This document shows, one piece after another, positions 16,394 through 23,852 of a stretch of 64,000 nt of DNA. The translations under genes were made by a program, and so were the position numbers. Under the pieces are notes generated by a model. The model made no database searches. It was not told the DNA's origin and saw only the letters and a list, made by a program, of their open reading frames with translations. The first letter of the stretch is position 1; each line of letters starts with the position of its first letter. The stretch comes from Ammoniphilus oxalaticus (lineage in GTDB: Bacteria; Bacillota; Bacilli; Aneurinibacillales; RAOX-1): NCBI RefSeq assembly GCF_003609605.1, contig NZ_MCHY01000009.1, positions 156,074 through 220,073 on the forward strand. The letters run 5' to 3'.

Positions 16394-16422
16394 ATCGTAC
16401 AAAATCCGCATGTAAAAGTCAA
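16394..16422 (-). promoter_or_regulatory. Sigma-A promoter of the glyS T-box transcript
   Basis: Minus-strand TTGACT (16417-16422) and TACGAT (16394-16399) with a 17-base spacer, placed so that the transcript would start just before T-box stem I. Confidence 0.7.
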
Positions 16423-16469
16423 ATGAACGCAAGTTTCAAATAACCGTTGGCTTTACTTACACCCTTTAT

Positions 16470-17624
16470 CTACCTTTCGTTAATCGCGACAACGGGACGC
16501 AAAGAGGGCCCTTGGTAGGCAGCAGTCGGACGAATCAACCGATTGTTCTCGTATTGCTCAAGAATGTGGGCCGTCCAACCTGAGATTCGACTCATTGCAA
16601 AGATGGCAGTATATAAATCCATCTTGATTCCTAATACATAGTATACCGATGCGGTATACAAATCAACATTTGGCCATAACCCTTTTTCATCATTTATCAC
16701 TTCAAATACTTTTTCTGTCATTAAGAACCACTTATCATTTCCTTGCCGCTCCGCTAATTCACGAGACATTTCCCGTAATTGCTCGGCGCGTGGATCCATT
16801 GTTTTGTATACACGATGACCAAAGCCCATAATTTTCTCGCGCCGATCAAGTTTTGCTTGTACGTAGTCTTCCGCTTTTTCGATATCACCAATTTCAAGCA
16901 GCATATCCATTACTGCCGTATTCGCGCCTCCATGTAACGGACCTTTTAACGTCCCAATTCCTGAAGTGACCGCGGAATAAACGTCCGACAAAGTCCCTGC
17001 TGTAACACGACAAGCAAAAGTAGAGGCGTTAAATTCGTGGTCCGCATGCATAATTAGGCCAGCGTCCATGATACGAACTTCATACGGATCCGCCTCTATA
17101 CCTTTTAACATATATAGGAAATTAGCCGCAATCGATAATCCTGGCTTCGGCTCAACTAAATCCAAATCATTCCTTGTTCGTTCAATCGCCGCCACAATCA
17201 TCGGCAACATTGCCACTAATTTAACCGCTTTACGATAATTTGCTTCTGGCGTCATCTCTTCCCCTTCATCGTCAAATGACTTCAATAAAGAAACCGTCGT
17301 GCGGAGCGTGTCCATCGGGGCGCTGCGCTTAGAAATAAGTTTGATCACATCGACAACTTCAGTTGGCAATGATTGATACTCCGCAATTTGACGTTTCAAT
17401 TGGTGCAATTGCTCAACGCTCGGCAGCTCCCCATTCCATAATAAATAGACAACTTCTTCGAACGTTGTCTTTTCTACGAGTTCTTTAATATCATATCCGC
17501 TATAAAGCAATCGCCCTTCTTTTCCATCTATAAAACAAATTTCCGATACCCCTGCTTGGACATCTTCCAATCCAGCCGCAACACTCGGCTCAGGTTTGTA
17601 GTTGTTCAATTTCGTTTCGTTCAT
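16470..17624 (-). CDS. citZ: Citrate synthase
   Basis: About 384 residues, type II citrate synthase fold, condensing acetyl-CoA and oxaloacetate in the TCA cycle. Visible marks: LHADHEFNASTF with a substrate-binding His, LKGPLHGGAN with a catalytic His, MGFGHRVYKTMDPRA and the SRISGWTAHILEQ segment near the C-terminus. The overall pattern is nearer to CitZ/CitA than to the 2-methylcitrate synthases, but that enzyme is not fully excluded. ATG at 17624 is chosen because AAGGAG is 9 bases upstream; an ATG 21 bases earlier is possible. It is monocistronic, between the glyS T-box and a small zinc-protein gene. Confidence 0.9.
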   Translation of the reverse strand: MNETKLNNYKPEPSVAAGLEDVQAGVSEICFIDGKEGRLLYSGYDIKELVEKTTFEEVVYLLWNGELPSVEQLHQLKRQIAEYQSLPTEVVDVIKLISKRSAPMDTLRTTVSLLKSFDDEGEEMTPEANYRKAVKLVAMLPMIVAAIERTRNDLDLVEPKPGLSIAANFLYMLKGIEADPYEVRIMDAGLIMHADHEFNASTFACRVTAGTLSDVYSAVTSGIGTLKGPLHGGANTAVMDMLLEIGDIEKAEDYVQAKLDRREKIMGFGHRVYKTMDPRAEQLREMSRELAERQGNDKWFLMTEKVFEVINDEKGLWPNVDLYTASVYYVLGIKMDLYTAIFAMSRISGWTAHILEQYENNRLIRPTAAYQGPSLRPVVAINER

Positions 17625-17702
17625 GCTTCTATTCTCCTTCCTCATTCAACATTTCACTATTTCTATTTATATGAGTCATATGACCCATTCTAGTCCTCGG
17701 TA

Positions 17703-17734
17703 GAAGAAAGAGCGCTCAGTATGAGCGCTCTTCT
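17703..17734 (-). terminator. Terminator with GAGCGCTC palindromes
   Basis: Stem AGAGCGCTCA / TGAGCGCTCT followed on the minus strand by TTCTTCT. It ends the small zinc-protein gene and overlaps its last base pairs. Confidence 0.7.
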
Positions 17735-17864
17735 ATTCATTCTGCTCTAACACATCATCGGAGTAGGTGTCGGATATTTTGTCCCGACAATCCCAACATT
17801 CACTTCTGGTTCTTTCTATTATCGCTAATTCTAATCCACAATGCACACAAACGTCGGGTCCCAT
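17733..17864 (-). CDS. Zinc-ribbon-like mini-protein (43 aa)
   Basis: A 43-residue protein with two CxxC pairs (CVHC at residues 6-9 and CWDC at about 24-27) spaced like a minimal zinc ribbon, and an acidic C-terminal tail (SDTYSDDVLEQNE). GGAGGGG lies 7 bases before the ATG. An extended -10 promoter is found upstream (TATAAT at 17921-17926), and beyond it a cluster of DnaA boxes. I do not recognise the family. The combination of clean promoter, ribosome-binding site and terminator makes it a real gene. Confidence 0.65.
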   Translation of the reverse strand: MGPDVCVHCGLELAIIERTRSECWDCRDKISDTYSDDVLEQNE

Positions 17865-17920
17865 ACATATCCCCTCCATTCATTTCATTAAAAACAAGCT
17901 GTCTTGAATCGTTATCATGT

Positions 17921-17950
17921 ATTATAGCATGACCACTCTACAGCTTTAAA
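17921..17950 (-). promoter_or_regulatory. Extended -10 promoter of the 43-aa protein gene
   Basis: Minus-strand TGCTATAAT (TATAAT at 17921-17926) with a weak TTTAAA (17945-17950) at an 18-base spacer. It lies between the mini-protein gene and the DnaA-box cluster. Confidence 0.6.
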
Positions 17951-17992
17951 CGTTTAATTTTAAAATGTTCTAATAGTCAACTTGCTCTTATC

Positions 17993-18064
17993 TTATCCAC
18001 GTCATGTGGATAACTTTGTGGATATCATGTTAAGATAGCTGTGGAATGAATTGTTTTATCCACA
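17993..18064. promoter_or_regulatory. Cluster of DnaA boxes
   Basis: Within 72 bases: TTATCCACG (17993-18001), TTATCCACA on the minus strand (18005-18013, perfect), ATATCCACA minus (18017-18025), CATTCCACA minus (18040-18048, poor) and TTATCCACA plus (18056-18064, perfect). dnaA and dnaN are not in the window, so this is not the usual oriC setting; it resembles the outlying DnaA-box clusters of Bacillus. It lies just beyond the stop of spoVAD and upstream of the 43-aa gene promoter. Confidence 0.75.
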
Positions 18065-18084
18065 TTTCTTAACGATCAATGACA

Positions 18085-19092
18085 TTAATGAAGCATATTT
18101 TCGATTGCTACCGCATGGGCAATACAAGGAATGCTTTCATTTTGCTGAAAACTAATTGGAGATAACAAAGCGCCCGTCGCTACGATTAAAACTTTGTTTA
18201 ATTCGCCCCGTTTCATTCGATTCAAAATATGGCCGTAAGTCACGACGGCCGAACACCCGGCCCCGCTAGCTCCAGCAAAAACAGGTTGCTTCTCAGTATA
18301 GATCATCATTCCACAGTCCACAAAGCGCTCATCCATTTCAAATCCATGTTTACTTAACAAATCTTTCGCTATCTCGTAACCAACCCCGCCTAGATCCCCC
18401 GTAGCAATCAAATCATAGTCATTAGGCGAGCATTGCAGATCGCGAAAATGAGCAACCAATGTGTCAGCAGCGGCGGGAGCCATTGCCGCCCCCATATTAA
18501 ATGGATCCGACAACCCCATATCTACCACCCGACCGAGCGTCGCAGAAATAACATGCGGGCCATCACCCTCTTTACTTAACACCACTGCTCCAGCGCCTGT
18601 CACCGTCCATTGCGCTGTTGGTGGCTTCTGCGCCCCGTACTCCGTTGGATAGCGATATTGTTTCTCCGCAGTGGAGTTGTGACTAGCGGCGCCACACAGT
18701 ACATAGTTTCCCCCGTTATTGTTAATAATCGAGGCGCCGAGCGCCAAACCTTCCATCGATGTGGAACAGGCGCTAAACAAACCAAGGTAAGGACATCCTA
18801 ACGTTCTGGCGGCAAAACTACTCGTTATAATCTGATTCATCAGGTCCCCGGATAGAAAAAATTGAATATCCGCTTTTTTCAAGCCCGCTTTTCCAATCGC
18901 GATTTCACATGCCTCTTCGAGCATTTTTTTTTCAGCCTTTTCAAAACTGTCCTGACCTAACCATGTGTCTCCATGAAGAATATCAAAATCGAGCGCTAAC
19001 GCTCCTTCTGCTTCAAAAGGTCCGCCAACGGCCCCAGCTCCCTGAATGACCGGCCTATTTACAAATACCCAAGATTGATGCCCTTGTAGCAT
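18085..19092 (-). CDS. spoVAD: Stage V sporulation protein AD
   Basis: A 335-residue thiolase-fold protein. SpoVAD binds dipicolinic acid and works with the SpoVA membrane proteins to load Ca-DPA into the developing spore. Marks: VFVNRPVIQGAGAVGGPFEAEGALALDFD at the start, FSACSTSMEGLALGA around the thiolase-like Cys, and GASGAGCSAVVTYGHIL near the end. It follows spoVAC with a 2-base gap. The usual next gene, spoVAE (AEb), is missing: after the stop there is only a DnaA-box region. The set belongs with the DUF421 and DUF1657 genes upstream. Confidence 0.95.
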   Translation of the reverse strand: MLQGHQSWVFVNRPVIQGAGAVGGPFEAEGALALDFDILHGDTWLGQDSFEKAEKKMLEEACEIAIGKAGLKKADIQFFLSGDLMNQIITSSFAARTLGCPYLGLFSACSTSMEGLALGASIINNNGGNYVLCGAASHNSTAEKQYRYPTEYGAQKPPTAQWTVTGAGAVVLSKEGDGPHVISATLGRVVDMGLSDPFNMGAAMAPAAADTLVAHFRDLQCSPNDYDLIATGDLGGVGYEIAKDLLSKHGFEMDERFVDCGMMIYTEKQPVFAGASGAGCSAVVTYGHILNRMKRGELNKVLIVATGALLSPISFQQNESIPCIAHAVAIENMLH

Positions 19093-19094
19093 GG

Positions 19095-19574
19095 TTAGAA
19101 CCCTCCCAATTTTAAAATAGACAATTTCACGAGAGTCACAATAAATGCAGCAACAACACCAAACACAATCACTGATCCGGCCAGCTTAAAGATATTCCCG
19201 CCAACGCCAAGCACATAACCCTCACTTCGATGTTCAAGCGCCGCAGATGCAACAGAGTTCGCGAATCCGGTCACAGGAACAGCGGATCCGGCTCCAGCCC
19301 ATTGTCCGATATGGTCATAAACACCGAGACCGGTAAGTAAAATTGCAATAAAAATAAGGGTTGCCGCCGTCGGATTTGACGCCGTTTTTTCCGTAAAATC
19401 AAAAAAGGTCATATAAAATTGGGATATTAACTGGCCTAGCGCGCAGATTAACCCGCCGACTAGAAATGCCTTGACACAATTTATAAGTATAGGGCGCTGC
19501 GGTTCCCGCTGTTTTGCGAATGCCTGATATTGCTGTTGTGTCGGTGTTAATTTCTTGTTTTTCTTATCGGACAT
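19095..19574 (-). CDS. spoVAC: Stage V sporulation protein AC
   Basis: A 159-residue membrane protein. After a polar start (SDKKNKKLTPTQQQYQAFAKQREPQRPILINCVKAF is shared in type with SpoVAC) there are about four hydrophobic helices with the conserved GLGVYDHIGQWAGAGSAVPVTGFANSVASAALEHRSEGYVLGVGGNIFKLAGSVI region. SpoVAC is a mechanosensitive-like channel of the spore inner membrane used for Ca-DPA movement. Its start is ATG with GGGGGC at about 7 bases. Adjacent to spoVAD and behind a DUF421 gene, the arrangement of the spoVA2mob-type operon. Confidence 0.95.
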   Translation of the reverse strand: MSDKKNKKLTPTQQQYQAFAKQREPQRPILINCVKAFLVGGLICALGQLISQFYMTFFDFTEKTASNPTAATLIFIAILLTGLGVYDHIGQWAGAGSAVPVTGFANSVASAALEHRSEGYVLGVGGNIFKLAGSVIVFGVVAAFIVTLVKLSILKLGGF

Positions 19575-19588
19575 TTTTTACCGCCCCC

Positions 19589-20449
19589 TTATCTAATCAA
19601 TTTGCTCCTGAGACTTTGAGCGACCTCCTCAATTACTTCCGAGCTAACTTGATATTGCCGCTTCACTTCAGGTTGATCTGTATCTAACGCGAACATTGCC
19701 AAGTCAGCTTCACACTTTTTTAGTGTCGCGTATAATAGCTCTTTTGTCTTCGGTTTTGGAATCTCGATCGCATCATCAAACAAATCAACAAATAGGTCTC
19801 CATTTGCATCGACTTGTCCAATAAAAACATTCGCTAAAGAGATGCCTATTTTATCCAGCTCGGTCTGTAACCATTGACGGTTTAAACCTTGGCCTGTTAA
19901 TGCCTCATCCATAATATTTCCATCTAAAACAACTGTCTGCGGTTCCGCTTGAGAAGCGACGGCCCATTCTAAATGCTTTGGAGTAATCGGGGTTTGCTCA
20001 GATTTCAACATCACACTGACTTCACCGTTTGCCTCCATGACTGCAAATTCGACGTCTGCCAAATGGAAAATGTTTTTCCGCCTCAATTGGCTTAACAATT
20101 CCTCAGGGGTATATTGAACTTCTTTTAAATTGTCCTCTAATACTTTTCCGCGCCGAACTAAAATCGTTTCCCTGCCCCGAAATAAATCATGAAACCACTT
20201 GCTCTTCATTGTCAAAACGTTGAGTCCAATTAAAAAAAGAACCCAAGCGGTTAAACCTAACAACCCATTTACCAAGTTGGGTATGACGTTAAATGCAATT
20301 AATGCAGCGGCTGTTCCAATTGTAATTCCAACCACAAAATCACTGTACGTCATTTGAGAGATCTGTTTTCTTCCGACAATTCTCAACAAAGTGACTATAA
20401 AAAGAAACATCAAAAAAGAGCGGATAATCATCTGGACCCAATCTGGCAC
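19589..20449 (-). CDS. DUF421 membrane protein (YetF/2Duf type)
   Basis: A 286-residue protein with about three N-terminal membrane helices (MIIRSFLMFLFIVTLLRIVGRKQISQMTYSDFVVGITIGTAAA is the DUF421 hallmark) and a cytoplasmic domain with ILVRRGKVLEDNLKEVQYTPEELLSQLRRKNIFHLADVEFAVMEANGEVSVM. A C-terminal extension of about 100 residues follows. Homologues in spoVA2mob operons (2Duf) raise spore heat resistance by tightening the inner membrane. The gene lies between a DUF1657 gene and spoVAC, with 13-14 base gaps, so it is in the operon. Confidence 0.88.
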   Translation of the reverse strand: MPDWVQMIIRSFLMFLFIVTLLRIVGRKQISQMTYSDFVVGITIGTAAALIAFNVIPNLVNGLLGLTAWVLFLIGLNVLTMKSKWFHDLFRGRETILVRRGKVLEDNLKEVQYTPEELLSQLRRKNIFHLADVEFAVMEANGEVSVMLKSEQTPITPKHLEWAVASQAEPQTVVLDGNIMDEALTGQGLNRQWLQTELDKIGISLANVFIGQVDANGDLFVDLFDDAIEIPKPKTKELLYATLKKCEADLAMFALDTDQPEVKRQYQVSSEVIEEVAQSLRSKLIR

Positions 20450-20463
20450 ATTAAAGCCCCTTT

Positions 20464-20670
20464 CTAAAATCCTTTATATTGCGGTTCTTCAAATTCAAGA
20501 ATAGAGATGCGTTGTTCTAACATTTGCACCACTCCCTCAATCTTTTTTTGACTATTTTGAAACAATAACCGCTCTTCCTCTGTCGCAGATTGAAGACTGT
20601 ACAGTTGTAATGTAGCTAAGGCCCCCTTTAAACTCGCTGTTGTTTGTTTGACTCGAGATGCTACCGTCAT
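20464..20670 (-). CDS. DUF1657 small protein
   Basis: A 68-residue helical protein beginning MTVASRVKQTTASLKGALATLQLYSLQSATEEE, which is the DUF1657 pattern; Gln and Leu rich with no membrane segment. Such proteins accompany DUF421 proteins and SpoVAC/AD in spoVA2mob-type operons. It is the first gene of the unit; GAGGAGG precedes the ATG by about 8 bases. Its molecular role is unknown. Confidence 0.88.
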   Translation of the reverse strand: MTVASRVKQTTASLKGALATLQLYSLQSATEEERLLFQNSQKKIEGVVQMLEQRISILEFEEPQYKGF

Positions 20671-20732
20671 AATAGTTAACCTCCTCTTTTACCGTAGTTA
20701 TTTTGTCCTATTCATTATTAAAAATGTAAAAC

Positions 20733-20759
20733 AAAAAAGTTCCCGATAAGGGAACTTTT
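20733..20759 (-). terminator. Terminator of the 44-aa gene
   Basis: Stem AGTTCCC / GGGAACT flanked by A and T runs; on the minus strand it ends in TTTTTTG. It separates the gene at 20771-20905 from the DUF1657 operon. Confidence 0.8.
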
Positions 20760-20770
20760 AGATGTTTTGT

Positions 20771-20905
20771 TTATTTAACTTTTGTTGGGCTTTTAAACTC
20801 GTCCGCAAAACAATCCATGCAGTGAGAGTCTTTCTCTTCTATCTCAAATTTTGTTAACTTCACTCCACAGCTTTGGCACTTTTTATCAAGTAAAGTAATT
20901 CTCAC
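20771..20905 (-). CDS. Cys-rich mini-protein (44 aa), putative zinc ribbon
   Basis: A GTG-initiated 44-codon frame with GGAGGAG about 6 bases upstream. It has two CxxC pairs (CQSC at residues 10-13 and CMDC at about 29-32) separated by a charged linker, the layout of a minimal zinc ribbon, and ends KSPTKVK. It is monocistronic with its own terminator. It resembles the 43-aa protein at 17733 in design but not in sequence. Family not recognised. Confidence 0.6.
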   Translation of the reverse strand: MRITLLDKKCQSCGVKLTKFEIEEKDSHCMDCFADEFKSPTKVK

Positions 20906-21064
20906 GGTGCTCTCCTCCTACTCCATCTCCATATTTTTAATTTTTTAAAGATTTATATTTCTCTATTATTACTATAACAGATTTTCAACCACATTATAAT
21001 GTCAATATTATGACTATTTGATTGAGCAAGTATAAAGGAGAATTTTATCAATAAAAAACCCCCT

Positions 21065-21104
21065 CTCCAGCAAGTTTATAGTGGCATTGAACGAATTGCT
21101 GGAG
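21065..21104. repeat. Inverted repeat CTCCAGCAA / TTGCTGGAG
   Basis: Nine-base arms with a 22-base loop. On the minus strand it would run into GGGGGTTTTTTATT, so it could stop antisense transcription, but there is no minus-strand gene upstream of it. Its right arm overlaps the ribosome-binding site of the 30-aa frame that follows. Confidence 0.55.
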
Positions 21105-21112
21105 GGGAGCTC

Positions 21113-21205
21113 ATGATTATGTTGTCCGCATTGACAAGCATTATTCAATTTTTTTTGATAGGATTATCTAATTTTTACCTGAATATTGAGATCTCAAATA
21201 CCTAA
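21113..21205 (+). CDS. Possible 30-aa hydrophobic peptide
   Basis: A frame starting at ATG with GGAGGGG 6 bases upstream; it has one hydrophobic stretch (IIQFFLIGL) and ends before the ribosome-binding site of the YhcN-type gene. The ribosome-binding site lies in the arm of an inverted repeat, so translation could be controlled by folding. The frame may be chance. Confidence 0.3.
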   Translation: MIMLSALTSIIQFFLIGLSNFYLNIEISNT

Positions 21206-21229
21206 CTCTACATTTAAGGAGGTGCTACC

Positions 21230-21718
21230 TTGAGTTACCGCATTTTCAAAATAACATTTTTGGCGCTTTCAATCTTTTTAGTAACTGCATGTACCCTCGC
21301 CCCTCAGCGAAATACGTTAGAGGAGATGTCTTATCGAGCAGCAGGTTATGACGGAAATCAACCCCGAGTTTTATCAGATGAACCGATCAAACACTTTGAA
21401 CAACGTGTAGAAGGGATTTCAGGTATTCGCAATGCAAGCGTCATCCTCTATGGAACGGATACGATGATCATCGGCATCGACACAACGGGATCCACTCACC
21501 CGAACATCATTGAAAATAAAGTGAGGCAAGAATTGCAAGGGGAAACAAATAACTACCTAATCTATGTAGTCAAAGACAAGGAATATCCTGATCTTCATGC
21601 GCAAGTGAAACAAATAAGCGATCGACTTGAGTATGAACAACCGGTTAGCGAACAAGAGTTATACGACGTTGTTAATGAAACATGGAAGACAGTCGTTCCA
21701 TTTAATTTCGGAAACTAA
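21230..21718 (+). CDS. YhcN/YlaJ-family sporulation lipoprotein
   Basis: A 162-residue lipoprotein: signal peptide with lipobox LVTAC, then a domain with RVEGISGIRNASVILYGTDTMIIGIDTTGSTHPNIIENKVRQELQ, the pattern of YhcN/YlaJ spore inner-membrane lipoproteins (an alpha-beta fold related to BON-like modules). Such proteins take part in spore germination or cortex formation. Start is TTG, supported by AAGGAGGTG at 5-6 bases. It lies near other spore genes but on the opposite strand from the spoVA set. Confidence 0.82.
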   Translation: MSYRIFKITFLALSIFLVTACTLAPQRNTLEEMSYRAAGYDGNQPRVLSDEPIKHFEQRVEGISGIRNASVILYGTDTMIIGIDTTGSTHPNIIENKVRQELQGETNNYLIYVVKDKEYPDLHAQVKQISDRLEYEQPVSEQELYDVVNETWKTVVPFNFGN

Positions 21719-21758
21719 TGGGGTCATTGGGAGAGGGGAACGGCCTGTCCGCTTTTCC

Positions 21759-21905
21759 CTATCCCGCTTCATGTTCATTGGATAAATATTCGACCCATTT
21801 CGCGCGCCACTTTTCGCGTCGCTCATCTCGCGATCCTTTATATAATCGCTTATACCTTTGCCATCTTTCTTTCCATTCAAGTCTTCTTAGCTTTCTTTTT
21901 CTCAT
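21759..21905 (-). CDS. Arg/Trp-rich 48-aa protein
   Basis: A frame preceded by AAAGGAG at 7 bases before the ATG. The 48-residue product begins MRKRKLRRLEWKERWQRYKR and is full of Arg, Lys, Trp and Tyr, strongly amphipathic, with no Cys or membrane helix. It might bind nucleic acid or membrane surfaces in the spore, but nothing shows this directly. It is convergent with the YhcN-type gene, 40 bases away. Family not recognised. Confidence 0.5.
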   Translation of the reverse strand: MRKRKLRRLEWKERWQRYKRLYKGSRDERREKWRAKWVEYLSNEHEAG

Positions 21906-22120
21906 GGCTTACTCCTTTCCAAATCAATTGCGTTTAGATTTCTTTCAAGCTTGTCCTCAAAGATCCCCTAAGATGGATCGTATCCGCCGCATTTTTTTAC
22001 TGAATTCACTCCCATTTATAAACAGTATGGAATCTTTATTGAATTCAGTTAAATATTATACATCAAATATTGGCAAAAAATAAGAGGCAATCCCTTTTGA
22101 AGAGGAAGGCCTCCTTAAAT

Positions 22121-22309
22121 TTACCCGTTTAATTCAATTAATAAATCCCTCATTAATCGAAGTCGTTTATCGATTCGCCGCAGCAAATCATTATAATCCC
22201 ACTTTTCCTCTTCAGTTAAATTTGAGTCCTTAAGTTTAAGCCTTAGTTCCTTCCTCTTGTCCTCTAATTCCTTTACACTATAGGTTTGCTCAATTGTCTC
22301 TCTGTCCAC
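22121..22309 (-). CDS. Small coiled-coil protein of unknown function (62 aa)
   Basis: A 62-residue highly charged helical protein (VKELEDKRKELRLKLKDSNLTEEEKWDYNDLLRRIDKRLRLMRDLL) that looks like a helical hairpin or coiled coil. ATG at 22309 has AGGAGT about 8 bases upstream. It lies 120 bases downstream of selA on the same strand but is separated by a gap, so co-transcription is uncertain. Family not recognised. Confidence 0.6.
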   Translation of the reverse strand: MDRETIEQTYSVKELEDKRKELRLKLKDSNLTEEEKWDYNDLLRRIDKRLRLMRDLLIELNG

Positions 22310-22428
22310 GATACTTCACTCCTATCTTTGTATCGGCATGGTTCAAGCGAGCCATTTAAAAACCTATTATACCGTTTGTCCCCGCCAGTGAAAAGGGAAA
22401 CCGAGTAACATTTCAAAATAGGACAATT

Positions 22429-23817
22429 TTAGCGAAGATTTTCATTGAGCGCCTGAACAAGTAACGGGATCTCTTCATCCTGAATCGTTCTCACATCCAG
22501 TAGACAAACATCCCTCGTAATCCGCCCAATTACCGCCGGATTTCCCATCCTCAATTTTCGTTCAACTACGTGAGCCGGATCCCGCTCATGATGGATTTCA
22601 AGGGCGATCGAGGGCAACATAATATCCGGCATACTTCCTCCGCCGACTTCGTTTTCTGTTTCACAGATGTGAATGTCAAAATGACTCAGTTGCTGTTTAA
22701 TTTTTTCCGCTCTTTTTCTTAACTCCTCGGTAGAGATCAACATATCGCGCAAAGCAGGTATTTTTTGAGCCGCTTGCTCAGGATCGAGATACAGGCGCAG
22801 TGTCGCTTCTAAGGCGGCCAATGTGACCTTGTCAACTCTTAATACCCTTGCTAGCTGATTAGCCTTTAAACGGTCAATCCAAGCCTTCTGGCCCGCAATA
22901 ACACCTACCTGCGGCCCCCCTAACAGCTTATCACCGCTAAAACTAACAATATCAGCGCCCCGATGCAAGCTATCATGGATGACTGGCTCCTCGCCGATCC
23001 CATGCTTTTTCAAGTCATAAATCACTCCGCTGCCTAAATCTTCATAAACTGGAATGCCGTGTTTTGCGCCCAAACTAGCTAATTCATCGACCTCAACCGT
23101 TTGCGTAAAACCTCTAATTGTAAAATTACTGGTATGCACTTTCAACAAGAGGGCTGTCTCCTCGTGAATCGCCTGTTCATAATCCCTAAGATGTGTTTTA
23201 TTTGTTGTCCCTACTTCACGCAGAATCGCTCCACTTTCATACATAATTTCTGAGACTCGAAAAGAGCCGCCGATTTCAACCAATTGACCGCGTGAGACGA
23301 TCACTTCACGTCCCTTCGCTATCTCCCGCAAAATTAAATACACAGCAGCCGCGTTATTGTTAACGACCATTGCCGCTTCAGCCCCAGTTAAGCGACAGAT
23401 TAGATCCTCGACATGGTCATGCCTCGAACCCCTTGCGCCCTGATCGATTTGATATTCTAGATTGCTATATCCTTTTGCCACATCGATCATTTGGTCGATT
23501 GCTTCTTGAGCCAGAACCGCCCGTCCTAAATTTGTATGTAAGATTATGCCTGTCCCATTAATAAGAGATTTTAAATTAGCTTGTTGCGACTTTAAAAGTT
23601 TTAACTTGATTTGATCTAGGATTATATTGTAACTTATAGTATCAAGCTGTTGGTTCAAAAGTTGTCGGCGGATCGAGTCAACCGTCTCTTTTACGACATC
23701 GGTCAATATCCGTTCCGAAATTTGGTGTTCATGAATCCAAGCCAATAGCTGCTCATCGTGTATGAACTGGTGAACAGCGGGAATCTCTCTTAATTGTCGT
23801 TTTATATTTGATTCCAC
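22429..23817 (-). CDS. selA: L-seryl-tRNA(Sec) selenium transferase
   Basis: A 462-residue PLP enzyme that converts seryl-tRNA(Sec) to selenocysteyl-tRNA(Sec) with selenophosphate. Family marks: LREIPAVHQF at the N-terminus, NGTGIILHTNLGRAVL, the EAAMVVNNNAAAVYL segment, and SFSGDKLLGGPQVGVIAG with the PLP-binding Lys. Length is normal for SelA. GTG at 23817 has GGAGG 10 bases upstream. It is divergent from a glycosyltransferase gene only 35 bases away and two genes from selD, which makes the selenophosphate. selB and tRNA-Sec are not in this window. Confidence 0.96.
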   Translation of the reverse strand: MESNIKRQLREIPAVHQFIHDEQLLAWIHEHQISERILTDVVKETVDSIRRQLLNQQLDTISYNIILDQIKLKLLKSQQANLKSLINGTGIILHTNLGRAVLAQEAIDQMIDVAKGYSNLEYQIDQGARGSRHDHVEDLICRLTGAEAAMVVNNNAAAVYLILREIAKGREVIVSRGQLVEIGGSFRVSEIMYESGAILREVGTTNKTHLRDYEQAIHEETALLLKVHTSNFTIRGFTQTVEVDELASLGAKHGIPVYEDLGSGVIYDLKKHGIGEEPVIHDSLHRGADIVSFSGDKLLGGPQVGVIAGQKAWIDRLKANQLARVLRVDKVTLAALEATLRLYLDPEQAAQKIPALRDMLISTEELRKRAEKIKQQLSHFDIHICETENEVGGGSMPDIMLPSIALEIHHERDPAHVVERKLRMGNPAVIGRITRDVCLLDVRTIQDEEIPLLVQALNENLR

Positions 23818-23852
23818 TTCAGATCAACCTCCTGAATTGAAAGGTGAAAGCA

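Noticed and set aside
17993-18064. Chromosomal replication origin
   Set aside because: DnaA boxes are present but dnaA, dnaN, rpmH or gidA are not near, and there is no AT-rich unwinding stretch of the usual kind beside the boxes; called a DnaA-box cluster instead.
21718-22083. 121-codon plus-strand frame after the YhcN-type lipoprotein gene
   Set aside because: It lies opposite the 48-aa gene at 21759-21905, has no good ribosome-binding site, and shows an odd Ser/Phe/Leu/Arg-rich composition with no domain marks. Treated as an antisense shadow.
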